NCBI GenBank assembly: GCA_021781835.1
Contig: JAJXWD010000015.1
Span: forward strand, 1 to 63,847
DNA: 63,847 nt
Direction: 5' to 3'
Source of the DNA: Pseudomonadota bacterium
Lineage (GTDB): Bacteria > Pseudomonadota > Alphaproteobacteria > Acetobacterales > Acetobacteraceae
Below, one piece after another: positions 17,980-27,701 of this stretch. How positions within the stretch are numbered: the first letter of the stretch is position 1; each line of letters opens with the position of its first letter. Both the position numbers and the translations under genes were made by a program. The notes under the pieces are model-generated. The model worked only from the letters and a program-made list of their open reading frames with translations, made no database searches and had not been told where the DNA came from.

Positions 17980-18532
17980 GGCGGATCTCGCTCAGTTTCA
18001 GGATGCAGCTCGCGTCATCGGATGAGGCGAGGCGCTCATGGTTCATGTGCCAGAGGCGGGCGGCGGCCGTCAATTCATCGGCGGCGGTGCGGCCCTTGGG
18101 AAAGAGGCAAAAACCGTCTTGGGTGAGCAGGGGCGCGGCGAGGCCGAGCAATTTATCCAGCGGGGCCAGGGCGCGGGCGGTGACCAGGCGGGCGGGGGCG
18201 AGCTTGGCGGCCTCGATGCGGCAATTATGAATTTTTGCCGGCGCGCCGGTCTGGCGGGCGGCCTCGAGGAGAAAGGCGGCCTTGCGGGCGTCTGATTCGA
18301 CCAGATCGAAGGGGATGTTGGTTTGGATGCACAGCACGAGGCCGGGAAAGCCGGCGCCGGAGCCGAGATCTATGGCGCGCTCGAGGTCTGGCGGCAGGAA
18401 GGGCAGCAGGCGGAGCGAATCCTGGATGTGGCGCTCCCAGAGATGGGGCAGGTCGGATTTGCTGATGAGGTTGATGCGGGGCGACCATTTGGCCACCAGA
18501 TCGGCGAACAGGCGGAGTTTTGGCTCGGTCAT
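17963..18532 (-). CDS. rsmG: 16S rRNA (guanine-527-N7) methyltransferase RsmG
   Basis: A 189-residue SAM-dependent methyltransferase (old name GidB). The SAM site is AIDLGSGAGFPGLVL, preceded by the family-typical ERHIQDSLRLLPFL and the early NLISKSDLPHLWERH region. Start at 18532 is chosen because it lies 1 nt past the mnmG stop; a longer frame would run 16 codons into mnmG. It overlaps parA by 17 nt. The position between mnmG and parA is the classic near-origin arrangement. Confidence 0.95.
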   Translation of the reverse strand: MTEPKLRLFADLVAKWSPRINLISKSDLPHLWERHIQDSLRLLPFLPPDLERAIDLGSGAGFPGLVLCIQTNIPFDLVESDARKAAFLLEAARQTGAPAKIHNCRIEAAKLAPARLVTARALAPLDKLLGLAAPLLTQDGFCLFPKGRTAADELTAAARLWHMNHERLASSDDASCILKLSEIRHAGPT

Positions 18533-18533
18533 A

Positions 18534-20246
<1,713 letters not shown>

Positions 20247-20293
20247 GGGGCGGCGTTTAGCGCGTTTGGCGCGCGCGGGCTATGGTTTTGAGT

Positions 20294-20307
20294 GCTTCAC
20301 GTGAAGC
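20294..20307. promoter_or_regulatory. parS: parS-like centromere site 2
   Basis: The 14-bp palindrome GCTTCACGTGAAGC between korB and mnmG, the same core as the site at 16281-16302. The flanks here do not extend the symmetry. Sites 1 and 2 bracket parB-parA-rsmG-mnmG, about 4 kb apart and 6-10 kb from the origin candidate. Confidence 0.75.
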
Positions 20308-20343
20308 GGCGGGAAAAAGGGCGCGGAGGGCGCCCTTTCGCGC

Positions 20344-21402
20344 TCAGCGCAGCGCGGCGTTGAGTTTGGCGAGCACGGCCGCGCCGGGGCAAAGCTCGGC
20401 CTCGGTGAGGCTGTTGAGCGGGGTGGCGGTGGTGCCGAGCTGGTCGTGCAGGTCGGTTTCCTCGGGGTCGATATAGAGCAGGCCGGTGACGATCTCGCCG
20501 GCATCGCGGTGTTTGGCCAGGAAGCTCATGGCGGCTAGCCGGTCGCGCGGGTTGTAGTCGGTATCGTCGAGCTTGCGGAGCTTGAGGAGGGAGCCGTCAT
20601 GCTGGCGGACGGTTTCGACCGTGCCGGGCTCGAAGGCGACGGTGATTTCCTCGCGGGCGGGGATGAGGTCCAGGAAATTGATGGATTCGTTGTGGGCACG
20701 CACATAATCGAAGGATTTGGTCGAGCCTTGGTGGTTGTTGAAGGTGATGCAGGGGGAGATGCAGTCTATGAAGGCGGGGCCCTGGTGGCTGAGCGCGGCC
20801 TTGATGAGGGGCACGAGCTGGGCCTTGTCGCCCGAGAAGGAGCGGGCGACGAAGCTGGCGCCGAGCTGGAGGGCGAGGCCGACCAGGTCGATCGCCTCAT
20901 CGCGGTTGATGGCGCCGGATTTGGATTTGGCGCCCTTGTCGGACGTGGCGGAGAACTGGCCCTTGGTGAGGCCGTAAACGCCGTTATTCATGACGATATA
21001 GGTCATGTTGACGCCGCGGCGCATGGCGTGGGCGAACTGGCCGAGGCCGATGGAGGCGGAATCACCATCGCCCGAGACGCCGAGATAGACGAGGTCGCGG
21101 TTGGCGAGGTTGGCGCCGGTGAGCACGGAGGGCATGCGCCCGTGAACCGAGTTGAAGCCGTGCGAATTGCCCAGGAAATAGGTGGGGGTTTTGGACGAGC
21201 AGCCGATGCCGGAAAGCTTGGCGATGCGGTGGGGCGGGAGGTCAAGCTCGAAGCAGGCGCGCACGATGGCGGCTGAGATGGAATCATGCCCGCAGCCGGC
21301 GCAGAGGGTCGAGATCGCGCCCTCATAATCGCGCCGGGTGTAGCCGAGGGCGTTCTCGGCCAGGTCGGGGTGGTGGAGTTTGGGTTTGGGCAGGAAGGTC
21401 AT
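20344..21402 (-). CDS. korB: 2-oxoacid:ferredoxin oxidoreductase beta subunit
   Basis: A 352-residue thiamine-diphosphate subunit. N-terminal STLCAGCGHDSIS and GIGCSSKTPTYFL hold the Fe-S/TPP-proximal cysteines. The Mg-TPP motif is GDGDSASIGLGQF followed by MNNGVYGLTKGQFS. With KorA it oxidatively decarboxylates 2-oxoglutarate or a related 2-oxoacid and reduces ferredoxin. It overlaps the korA stop by 4 nt and is last in a three-gene operon. Substrate is inferred from family resemblance; pyruvate or branched-chain oxoacids are alternatives. Confidence 0.88.
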   Translation of the reverse strand: MTFLPKPKLHHPDLAENALGYTRRDYEGAISTLCAGCGHDSISAAIVRACFELDLPPHRIAKLSGIGCSSKTPTYFLGNSHGFNSVHGRMPSVLTGANLANRDLVYLGVSGDGDSASIGLGQFAHAMRRGVNMTYIVMNNGVYGLTKGQFSATSDKGAKSKSGAINRDEAIDLVGLALQLGASFVARSFSGDKAQLVPLIKAALSHQGPAFIDCISPCITFNNHQGSTKSFDYVRAHNESINFLDLIPAREEITVAFEPGTVETVRQHDGSLLKLRKLDDTDYNPRDRLAAMSFLAKHRDAGEIVTGLLYIDPEETDLHDQLGTTATPLNSLTEAELCPGAAVLAKLNAALR

Positions 21403-23240
21403 GGCGCGCTCCGGTGCGGGAGATGGGCCTCTATGAGGGCGATGATGCGGCGCGCGGTGATGGGGGTGCCATCATAATGCACGCAGCGTTTGAGTTTGGC
21501 GGGGTTGGTTTCCAGCTCGTTGATGAGCATGGTGCGCAGCTGGCCGTCGCGGTTTTGTTCAATCACGAACAAGGTGTCGTGGTTGTCGATGAAATGACGG
21601 ACATCGTCGTTGAAGGGGAAGGCGCGGATGCGGAGCAGGTCGATGTCGAGATTTTGGGTGGTGAGGAGGTCTTGCGCCTCGCGCATGGCGGCCGAGCTGG
21701 AGCCGAAATAAAGGGCGCCGAGCCGGGTGGGGGTTTCGGCCGAGCGGATTTGCGGCGCCGGCACCAGGGTTTCGGCGGTGCGGAATTTGCGCAGCAGCCG
21801 TTCCATGTTGGCGACATAAGCCGCGCCGGCCTCGGTGTAGCGGGCGAACTCGTCCTTGGAGGTGCCGCGGGTGAAATACGAGCCCTTGCTGGAGTGCGTG
21901 CCGGGATAGGTGCGGTAGGGGATGCCGTCGTGATCGGCATCGAGATAGCGGCCGAATGTCTTGCCGGCCTCGAGGTCGGCGTGGGTCATGACCTTGCCGC
22001 GATCCATGCGCTTGGTGTCATCCCAGGTGAGCGGGCGGCACAGGCGCTCGTTCATGCCGATTTCGAGGTCGAGCATGACGAAGATGGGGGTTTGCAGGCG
22101 GTCCGCCAGATCGAACGCCTGGGCGCCGAAGGTGAAACATTCATGCGGATCTTCGGGGAAGAGCAGGACATGTTTGGTGTCGCCGTGGGAGGCGTAGGCG
22201 GAGATCAGCAGGTCGCATTGCTGGGTGCGGGTGGGCATGCCGGTGGAGGGGCCGGCGCGCTGGACATCGAACAGCACGGCGGGAATTTCGGCGAAATAGG
22301 CGAGGCCCAGAAATTCCTGCATCAGCGAGATGCCGGGACCGGAGGTGGCGGTGAAGGCGCGCGCGCCGTTCCAGGCCGCGCCGATGACCATGCCGATCGA
22401 GGCCAGCTCGTCCTCGGCCTGGACGATGGCGAAATTGTTTTTGCCGGTTCGCGGGTCGATGCGGAGTTTGGCGCAATATTTCATGAACGCCTCGACCAGC
22501 GAGGTGGAGGGCGTGATGGGATACCAGGCCGCCACCGTGGCCCCGCCATAAACCGCGCCAAGCGCGGCGGCGGTGTTGCCGTCCATGGAAATGAGGTCGC
22601 CGATGGCGGTGCCGCGGCGGATGGTGAGGCCGAGGGGACAGGGGAGATGGTCGCGCGCATAGTCGCGCCCCATGTGCAGGGCCTGGATGTTGGGGGCGAT
22701 GAGTTTTTCCTTGGCGCGGAACTGCTCCTTGAGCAGGGTCTCGATCACCTCGATCTCGATGTCGAGCAGGGCGGCGAGGGCGCCGACATAGATGATGTTT
22801 TTGAACAGCTGGCGCTGGCGGGCATCCTGGTAGGCGGCGTTGCACAGCTCGGTGAGCGGCATGCCGATGATGGTGATGTCCTCGCGGAAGCGGCTTTGGG
22901 GGATGGCGCGGGTGGAATCGTAAAACAGATAGCCGCCCGGGCGGAGCGAGGCGAGGTCCTGGTCCCAGGTTTGCGGGTTCATCGCCACCATCAGGTCGGT
23001 GCCTTCGCGCGCGGCCAGATGGCCGGCCTCGGAGACGCGGATTTCATACCAGGTCGGCAGGCCCTGGATGTTGCTGGGGAAGATGTTGCGCGGCGCCACC
23101 GGCACGCCCATGCGCATGATGGACCTGGCGAAGAGCTGGTTGGCGGAGGCCGAGCCGGAGCCGTTGACGTTGGCGAATTTGACGACGAAATCATTGACCG
23201 CCTGGAGGGCGGCGGTTTCGGTTTTGACGATCTGGAGCAT
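21399..23240 (-). CDS. korA: 2-oxoacid:ferredoxin oxidoreductase alpha subunit (gamma-alpha fusion)
   Basis: A 613-residue protein in which the gamma domain (about 1-190, NVNGSGSASANQLFARSI) is fused to the alpha pyrimidine-binding domain (about 210-600, starting at YPITPSTSLVEAF). Further alpha-subunit motifs are TATSGPGISLMQEFLGLAY and QRAGPSTGMPTRTQQCDLL. The start at 23240 shares one base with the stop of the upstream gene (TAATG), so the longer in-frame extension to 23324 is rejected. It forms the catalytic complex with KorB, and electrons pass to ferredoxin. Confidence 0.88.
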   Translation of the reverse strand: MLQIVKTETAALQAVNDFVVKFANVNGSGSASANQLFARSIMRMGVPVAPRNIFPSNIQGLPTWYEIRVSEAGHLAAREGTDLMVAMNPQTWDQDLASLRPGGYLFYDSTRAIPQSRFREDITIIGMPLTELCNAAYQDARQRQLFKNIIYVGALAALLDIEIEVIETLLKEQFRAKEKLIAPNIQALHMGRDYARDHLPCPLGLTIRRGTAIGDLISMDGNTAAALGAVYGGATVAAWYPITPSTSLVEAFMKYCAKLRIDPRTGKNNFAIVQAEDELASIGMVIGAAWNGARAFTATSGPGISLMQEFLGLAYFAEIPAVLFDVQRAGPSTGMPTRTQQCDLLISAYASHGDTKHVLLFPEDPHECFTFGAQAFDLADRLQTPIFVMLDLEIGMNERLCRPLTWDDTKRMDRGKVMTHADLEAGKTFGRYLDADHDGIPYRTYPGTHSSKGSYFTRGTSKDEFARYTEAGAAYVANMERLLRKFRTAETLVPAPQIRSAETPTRLGALYFGSSSAAMREAQDLLTTQNLDIDLLRIRAFPFNDDVRHFIDNHDTLFVIEQNRDGQLRTMLINELETNPAKLKRCVHYDGTPITARRIIALIEAHLPHRSAP

Positions 23241-25015
23241 TAGACCCCCGCTTTCGCGCTTTGGTACATGAATTGCTGCATATCCCACGCGCCGGTGGGG
23301 CAGCGCTCGGCGCACAGGCCGCAATGGAGGCAGACATCCTCGTCCTTCACCATGACCCGGCCGGTTTTGAGCCCGCCGGAGACGAACAGGCTTTGGCTGA
23401 GATTATGGGCGGGCGCGTTGAGGCGGGTGCGCAGGTCAGGCTCCTCGCCATTATCGGTGAAGGTGATGCAGTCAACCGGGCAAATATCGGTGCAGCCGTC
23501 GCATTCGATGCAGAGCGCATCGGAGAATACGGTTTGCACGTCGCAATTCAGGCAGCGCGCGGCTTCGGAGATGGCGAGGTCGGGGCCAAAGCCCAGCTCG
23601 ACCTCGGTTTTTATATTGGTAAGTGATGCTGACTTTTCGGCGTGGGGCACCGTGACGCGGAGGCTGTTGGAGATCTCGTTATCATAGCTCCATTCGTGCA
23701 GGCCCATTTTCTGGCTGGTGAGCGCGGCGTGCGGGCCGGGACGGTTGGTTTTGAGGTTCTGGCCCTGGCAGAACAAATCGAGGGAGATGGCGGCCTGGTG
23801 GCCGTTGGCCACCGCCCAGATGATGTTTTTGGGGCCAAAGGCGGCGTCGCCGCCGATGAACACGCGCTCATGGGTGGTGCGGAGCGTGTCCTGATCGACC
23901 ACGGGCATGCCCCATTTATCGAAGTCGATGCCGATGTCGCGCTCGATCCAGGGGAAGGCGTTTTCCTGGCCGACCGCGATGAGCACGTCATCGGCGGGCA
24001 TGTGAATGTCGGGCTCGCCGGCATGGACGAGCGCGCGGCGGCCTTTTTCGTCGTACTCCGCCCTCACCTTCTCGAACACCACGCCGGTGAGCTTGCCGGT
24101 TTCGTGGGTGAATGATTTGGGCACCAGGAAATTGAGGATGGGGATGTCCTCGTGCATCGCGTCTTCTTTTTCCCACGGCGATGCCTTCATTTCCTTGAAG
24201 CCCGAGCGCACCACGACCTTGACGTCCTCGCCGCCGAGGCGGCGCGCCGAGCGGCAGCAATCCATGGCCGTGTTGCCGCCCCCCAGCACGATGACGCGCT
24301 TACCGATGGCGGTGATGTGGCCAAACGAGACCGAGGAGAGCCAGTCTATGCCGAGATGAATGTTGGCCGCGGCCTCCTGGCGGCCGGGAATCTCGAGGTC
24401 GCGGCCGCGCGGGGCGCCGGTGCCGATGAACACGGCATCATAATTTTCGGCCAGCAGGGATTTCAGGCTGTTCACCCGCGCGCCATAGCGGGTGGCGATG
24501 CCCAGACCCTCGATATAGCCGCATTCCTCGTCGAGCACCTCGTCGGGGAGGCGGAATTTGGGGATCTGCGTGCGCATCATGCCGCCGCCCGCGCGGCCCT
24601 CGTCGATGAGGGTGAGGTCATAGCCAAGGGGCGCGAGGTCGCGCGCGACGGTGAGGGAGGCCGGGCCCGCGCCCACCAGCGCGATGCGCTTGCCGTTTTT
24701 GGGAAACGGCCCCTGGGGCAGGCGGGCCGAAATATCGGTTTTATAGTCGGCGGCGACGCGCTTGAGGCGGCAGATGGCCACGGGCTGTTCCTCGATGCGG
24801 CCGCGCCGGCAGGCGGGTTCGCAGGGGCGGTCGCAGACGCGGCCGAGCACGCCGGGGAACACGTTGGAGACCCAGTTGATCATGTAGGCGTCCGCGTAGC
24901 GGCCCTGGGCGATGAGACGGATGTAATGCGGGACGGGGGTGTGAGCCGGGCAGGCATATTGGCAATCCACGACTTTATGGAAATAGCCGGGCGAGCGCGT
25001 ATCAGTCGGGAGCAA
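23240..25015 (-). CDS. FAD-dependent oxidoreductase with two 4Fe-4S regions (ferredoxin-NAD(P)H link)
   Basis: A 591-residue protein of the glutamate-synthase small-subunit type. The N-terminal Cys-rich domain has CQYACPAHTPVPHYI and CDRPCEPACRRG. Next are the FAD loop VGAGPASLTVARDL and the NAD(P) loop VLGGGNTAMDCCRSA. At the C-terminus are two ferredoxin-like clusters, CIECDGCTDICPVDC and CLHCGLCAERCPTG. The start is TTG at 25015, supported by GGAGG 8 nt upstream. It heads the operon with korA and korB and probably moves electrons between the OFOR's ferredoxin and NAD(P)H. The direction of flow is unknown. Confidence 0.82.
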   Translation of the reverse strand: MLPTDTRSPGYFHKVVDCQYACPAHTPVPHYIRLIAQGRYADAYMINWVSNVFPGVLGRVCDRPCEPACRRGRIEEQPVAICRLKRVAADYKTDISARLPQGPFPKNGKRIALVGAGPASLTVARDLAPLGYDLTLIDEGRAGGGMMRTQIPKFRLPDEVLDEECGYIEGLGIATRYGARVNSLKSLLAENYDAVFIGTGAPRGRDLEIPGRQEAAANIHLGIDWLSSVSFGHITAIGKRVIVLGGGNTAMDCCRSARRLGGEDVKVVVRSGFKEMKASPWEKEDAMHEDIPILNFLVPKSFTHETGKLTGVVFEKVRAEYDEKGRRALVHAGEPDIHMPADDVLIAVGQENAFPWIERDIGIDFDKWGMPVVDQDTLRTTHERVFIGGDAAFGPKNIIWAVANGHQAAISLDLFCQGQNLKTNRPGPHAALTSQKMGLHEWSYDNEISNSLRVTVPHAEKSASLTNIKTEVELGFGPDLAISEAARCLNCDVQTVFSDALCIECDGCTDICPVDCITFTDNGEEPDLRTRLNAPAHNLSQSLFVSGGLKTGRVMVKDEDVCLHCGLCAERCPTGAWDMQQFMYQSAKAGV

Positions 25016-25270
25016 TAATTTGTCCTCCGTGCGTCTCCGGGCTCTCGTTGCCGGGGGGATGCTCAGGGCAGACGAGCGGACGGATTATTTTTATTTGGCG
25101 GCGCGCCGCGTGTCGGGCGGCACGGTGATTCATTGGCAGAAAAAGACCGTTTCGGCAATGGCCCCGCCCGTGCGGCGGCGAGGCGCGTCCCGCATCTGGG
25201 GCATTTAACTGGCGCGCGGGCGGGCCTATATGATTTTTGAGATGATGAGCAGAGAGAGGGTGGCGGGCGC
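25016..25270. other. Divergent intergenic region between the kor operon and the DUF1285 gene
   Basis: 255 bases that must carry promoters for both directions. It includes the strong GGAGG ribosome site of the TTG-started oxidoreductase gene (about 25024-25028, minus strand). A short open frame at 25020-25208 has no family resemblance and is not called. No operator-like palindrome stands out. Confidence 0.5.
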
Positions 25271-25846
25271 GTGACGGGGCTTGGAAACACGCAGGGCAAG
25301 CAGGAGACGGCGCCGGCCAGGGCCAGGGCGGCGGTGGATTGCGGCCATTTGCCGTTTCTGATCAAGCGGGACGGCACTTGGCTTTACAAGGGCAGCCCGA
25401 TCGGGCGCAAGGCGATGGTGTGTTTGTTTGCCTCGGTGCTCAAGCGCGAGGAGGATGGGCGGTATTTTCTCGAGACGCCGGCGGAGCGCGGGTGGATCGA
25501 GGTGGAGGATGCGCCCTTTGTCGCCGTGGAGATGGACTGGAAGGGCGAGGGGCGCGCGCAGGCTTTGTGCTTTCGCACCAATACCGATGAATGCGTGGTG
25601 GCGGGGCCGGAGCATCCGATCCGCATTGCCCATGACCTGCTGAGCTGCGAGCCGACGCCTTATCTGCATGTGCGCGCCGGGCGGGGGCGGTTCAACATCG
25701 AGGCGCGGATTTCGCGCTCGGTTTATTATGAGCTGGTGGCGCTGGCCGAGCCCGGCGAGCTGCGCGGGCGCAAGGTGCTGGGCGTGTGGAGCCGGGGGGC
25801 GTTTTTCTCGCTCGGCGAGCTGCCCGGCTGCTGCGGCGAAGACTGA
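25271..25846 (+). CDS. DUF1285 domain protein
   Basis: A 191-residue cytoplasmic protein matching the DUF1285 layout: LPFLIKRDGTWLYKGSPI near the N-terminus, then VCLFASVLKREEDGRYFLET, then ERGWIEVEDAPFVAVEMD. The start is GTG at 25271. No enzyme motif is visible, and the family has no settled function. It begins a plus-strand cluster with the Nudix and CCA-transferase genes, a common alphaproteobacterial grouping. It diverges from the kor operon. Confidence 0.8.
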   Translation: MTGLGNTQGKQETAPARARAAVDCGHLPFLIKRDGTWLYKGSPIGRKAMVCLFASVLKREEDGRYFLETPAERGWIEVEDAPFVAVEMDWKGEGRAQALCFRTNTDECVVAGPEHPIRIAHDLLSCEPTPYLHVRAGRGRFNIEARISRSVYYELVALAEPGELRGRKVLGVWSRGAFFSLGELPGCCGED

Positions 25847-25852
25847 GGCGCG

Positions 25853-26422
25853 ATGGACGGCCGGCCCATGGATGCGGCGACGTTGCGGCGGCTTTTGGGG
25901 GGCGGCACGCCGCGAAATCTGGCGGTTTCGAAATTGCGCCCGGCCTCGGTGCTGGTGGCGCTGGAGCCGGAGCGGGGCGTGTGGCTGACGCGCCGCAGTC
26001 TGGCCTTGCCCTCTCATGCCGGGCAGGTGGCGTTTCCGGGCGGCAAGATCGAGGTTTCCGACCCCAGCCCCGAGGCGGCGGCGCTGCGCGAGGCGCAGGA
26101 GGAGATTGGGCTGGATCCGGCGCAGGCGGAAATATTGGGCCGGATGGATGACCATATCACAGGCACGGGGTTTCATATTTCGCCCGTGCTGGCGCTGGTG
26201 CCCCGGAATGTGCGCCTGACCCCCGATGAGGCGGAGGTGGATGAGTTGTTTTGCCTGCCCTTCCCTGCCCTGCTCGACCCCGCCCTGCCCGCCCGGCGCG
26301 AGGCGGTGTTCATGGGGCGGCGGCGGTTTTTTTATGTCTGGCCGCATGAGGAGCATGTGATCTGGGGGGCGACGGGGGAAATTCTTTACCGGCTGGCCAA
26401 GAGATTGCGGGGCGAGGCGTGA
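25853..26422 (+). CDS. Nudix hydrolase, CoA pyrophosphatase type
   Basis: A 189-residue Nudix protein. The box is contained in GGKIE ... REAQEEIGL (residues about 63-85), preceded by LPSHAGQVAFPGG, which is the mark of the CoA diphosphatase (NudL/NUDT7) group. Such enzymes cut CoA to 3',5'-ADP and phosphopantetheine. Start at 25853 lies 6 nt after the DUF1285 stop; its stop shares a base with the next start (TGATG), so all three genes look co-translated. Confidence 0.88.
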   Translation: MDGRPMDAATLRRLLGGGTPRNLAVSKLRPASVLVALEPERGVWLTRRSLALPSHAGQVAFPGGKIEVSDPSPEAAALREAQEEIGLDPAQAEILGRMDDHITGTGFHISPVLALVPRNVRLTPDEAEVDELFCLPFPALLDPALPARREAVFMGRRRFFYVWPHEEHVIWGATGEILYRLAKRLRGEA

Positions 26423-27588
26423 TGAGGGGAGCTGGCCTCGATTTGGTGTGGGCGGCGCTGCCCGAGGCCCGGATTGTGGGCGGGGCGGTGCGCGATGCGC
26501 TGCTGGGGCGCGAGAGTGCCGATATCGACATGGCTTCGCCCCTGCCGCCCGGGGTGGTGATGGCGAGGGCCGGCCTGGCCGGGCTGAAGGCCGTGCCGAC
26601 CGGTATCGCGCATGGCACGGTGACGGTGGTGGCCGCGGGCAAGGGGTTTGAGGTGACCACGCTCCGGCGCGATGTGGCAACCGACGGGCGCCATGCGGTG
26701 GTGGAATTTACCGATGATTGGCGGGCAGATGCCGCGCGGCGGGATTTTACCATCAATGCCATGTCGATGGACCAGGAGGGCCGGGTTTTTGATTATTTTG
26801 GCGGCCGGGACGATCTGGCGGCCGGGCGGGTGCGGTTTGTGGGCGGGGCGGCGGCGCGGATTTGCGAGGATTATCTGCGGGTGCTGCGTTATTTCCGGTT
26901 TTTCGCCCGTTATGGGCGGGGCGCGCCGGACCCTGAGGCGCTGGCGGCGATCGGCGCCAACCGCGCGGGGGTGGCGGGGCTTTCGGCCGAGCGGGTCTGG
27001 CATGAGCTGAAGCTGATTTTGCAGGCCCCCCTGCCCTGCGCGGCCGTGCGGCTGATGGCGGAGAGCGGCGTGCTGGGGCTGGTTTGGCCCGAGGCCGTGC
27101 CCGCGCGGCTGGAGGCGCTGGCGCGCGACAATGCGCCGGTGGCGCCGCTATTGCGCGTGGCGGCGCTGGGGGTGGGCGATGTGGGGGCGTTTGCCGCCCG
27201 GCTGCGGCTGAGCGGGGCCGAGGCGGCGCGGCTGCGGGCCTATGTGGCGCCGAACGGCTTGGCGCCGGGCGATGACGATGACACGGTGCGCCGGGCCTTG
27301 TGCGATGATCCGGCCGAGGTGCTGGCGGCGCGGACATGGCTGGCGGGCGGGGGTGGGCCCGCATGGGATGGGCTGCGCGCCCGGCTGGCCGCCCTGCCCC
27401 GGCCGGTATTGCCCTTACAGGGGCGGGATTTGCTGGCGCTGGGGGTACGGCCCGGGCCGGAGCTGGGGCGGGTTTTGCGCGGTGTGGAGGCGTGGTGGCG
27501 GACGGGCGGCTGCGTGGCGGAACGCGCCGCGTGCCTGGACGAGGCCCGGGGCCTGATGGAGAGGTTTCAGGCGTCTCCCCGAGAGTAA
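26422..27588 (+). CDS. cca: CCA tRNA nucleotidyltransferase / poly(A) polymerase family
   Basis: A 388-residue class II nucleotidyltransferase. Motif A is IVGGAVRDALLGRESADIDM with the two metal-binding aspartates, followed by RRDFTINAM and the ERVWHELKLIL neck helix. The C-terminus is Ala/Arg-rich and diverged. It adds or repairs the 3' CCA of tRNAs. ATG 26422 overlaps the Nudix stop; a GTG at 26419 is the alternative start. Repeat B copy 3 follows directly and probably ends the operon. Confidence 0.9.
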   Translation: MRGAGLDLVWAALPEARIVGGAVRDALLGRESADIDMASPLPPGVVMARAGLAGLKAVPTGIAHGTVTVVAAGKGFEVTTLRRDVATDGRHAVVEFTDDWRADAARRDFTINAMSMDQEGRVFDYFGGRDDLAAGRVRFVGGAAARICEDYLRVLRYFRFFARYGRGAPDPEALAAIGANRAGVAGLSAERVWHELKLILQAPLPCAAVRLMAESGVLGLVWPEAVPARLEALARDNAPVAPLLRVAALGVGDVGAFAARLRLSGAEAARLRAYVAPNGLAPGDDDDTVRRALCDDPAEVLAARTWLAGGGGPAWDGLRARLAALPRPVLPLQGRDLLALGVRPGPELGRVLRGVEAWWRTGGCVAERAACLDEARGLMERFQASPRE

Positions 27589-27592
27589 ATTT

Positions 27593-27686
27593 CAAAAGTT
27601 TTTGCGGGGTTTGGGGAGCTTTTTATAAAAAGCTCCCCAAGGAATCTGGCCCTTTTTTGAAAAAAAGGGCCAGACCCCAAAAAACG
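27593..27686 (-). repeat. Dispersed repeat family B, copy 3 (paired-palindrome terminator)
   Basis: Starts CAAAAGTTTTTGCGGGG, then the perfect 26-bp palindrome at 27613-27638 (identical to that at 16151-16176), then a 14-bp-arm palindrome at 27645-27674 (TCTGGCCCTTTTTT arm, GA loop), and ends CCCCAAAAAAC. It is copy 2 read in reverse. It separates the convergent cca and kup genes and can stop transcription from both. Confidence 0.85.
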
Positions 27687-27701
27687 TATTGATAATTTTA
27701 G

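Noticed and set aside
25020-25208. A 62-codon frame in the kor/DUF1285 gap
   Set aside because: No ribosome site, no family resemblance, and it overlaps the promoter and leader of the kor operon.
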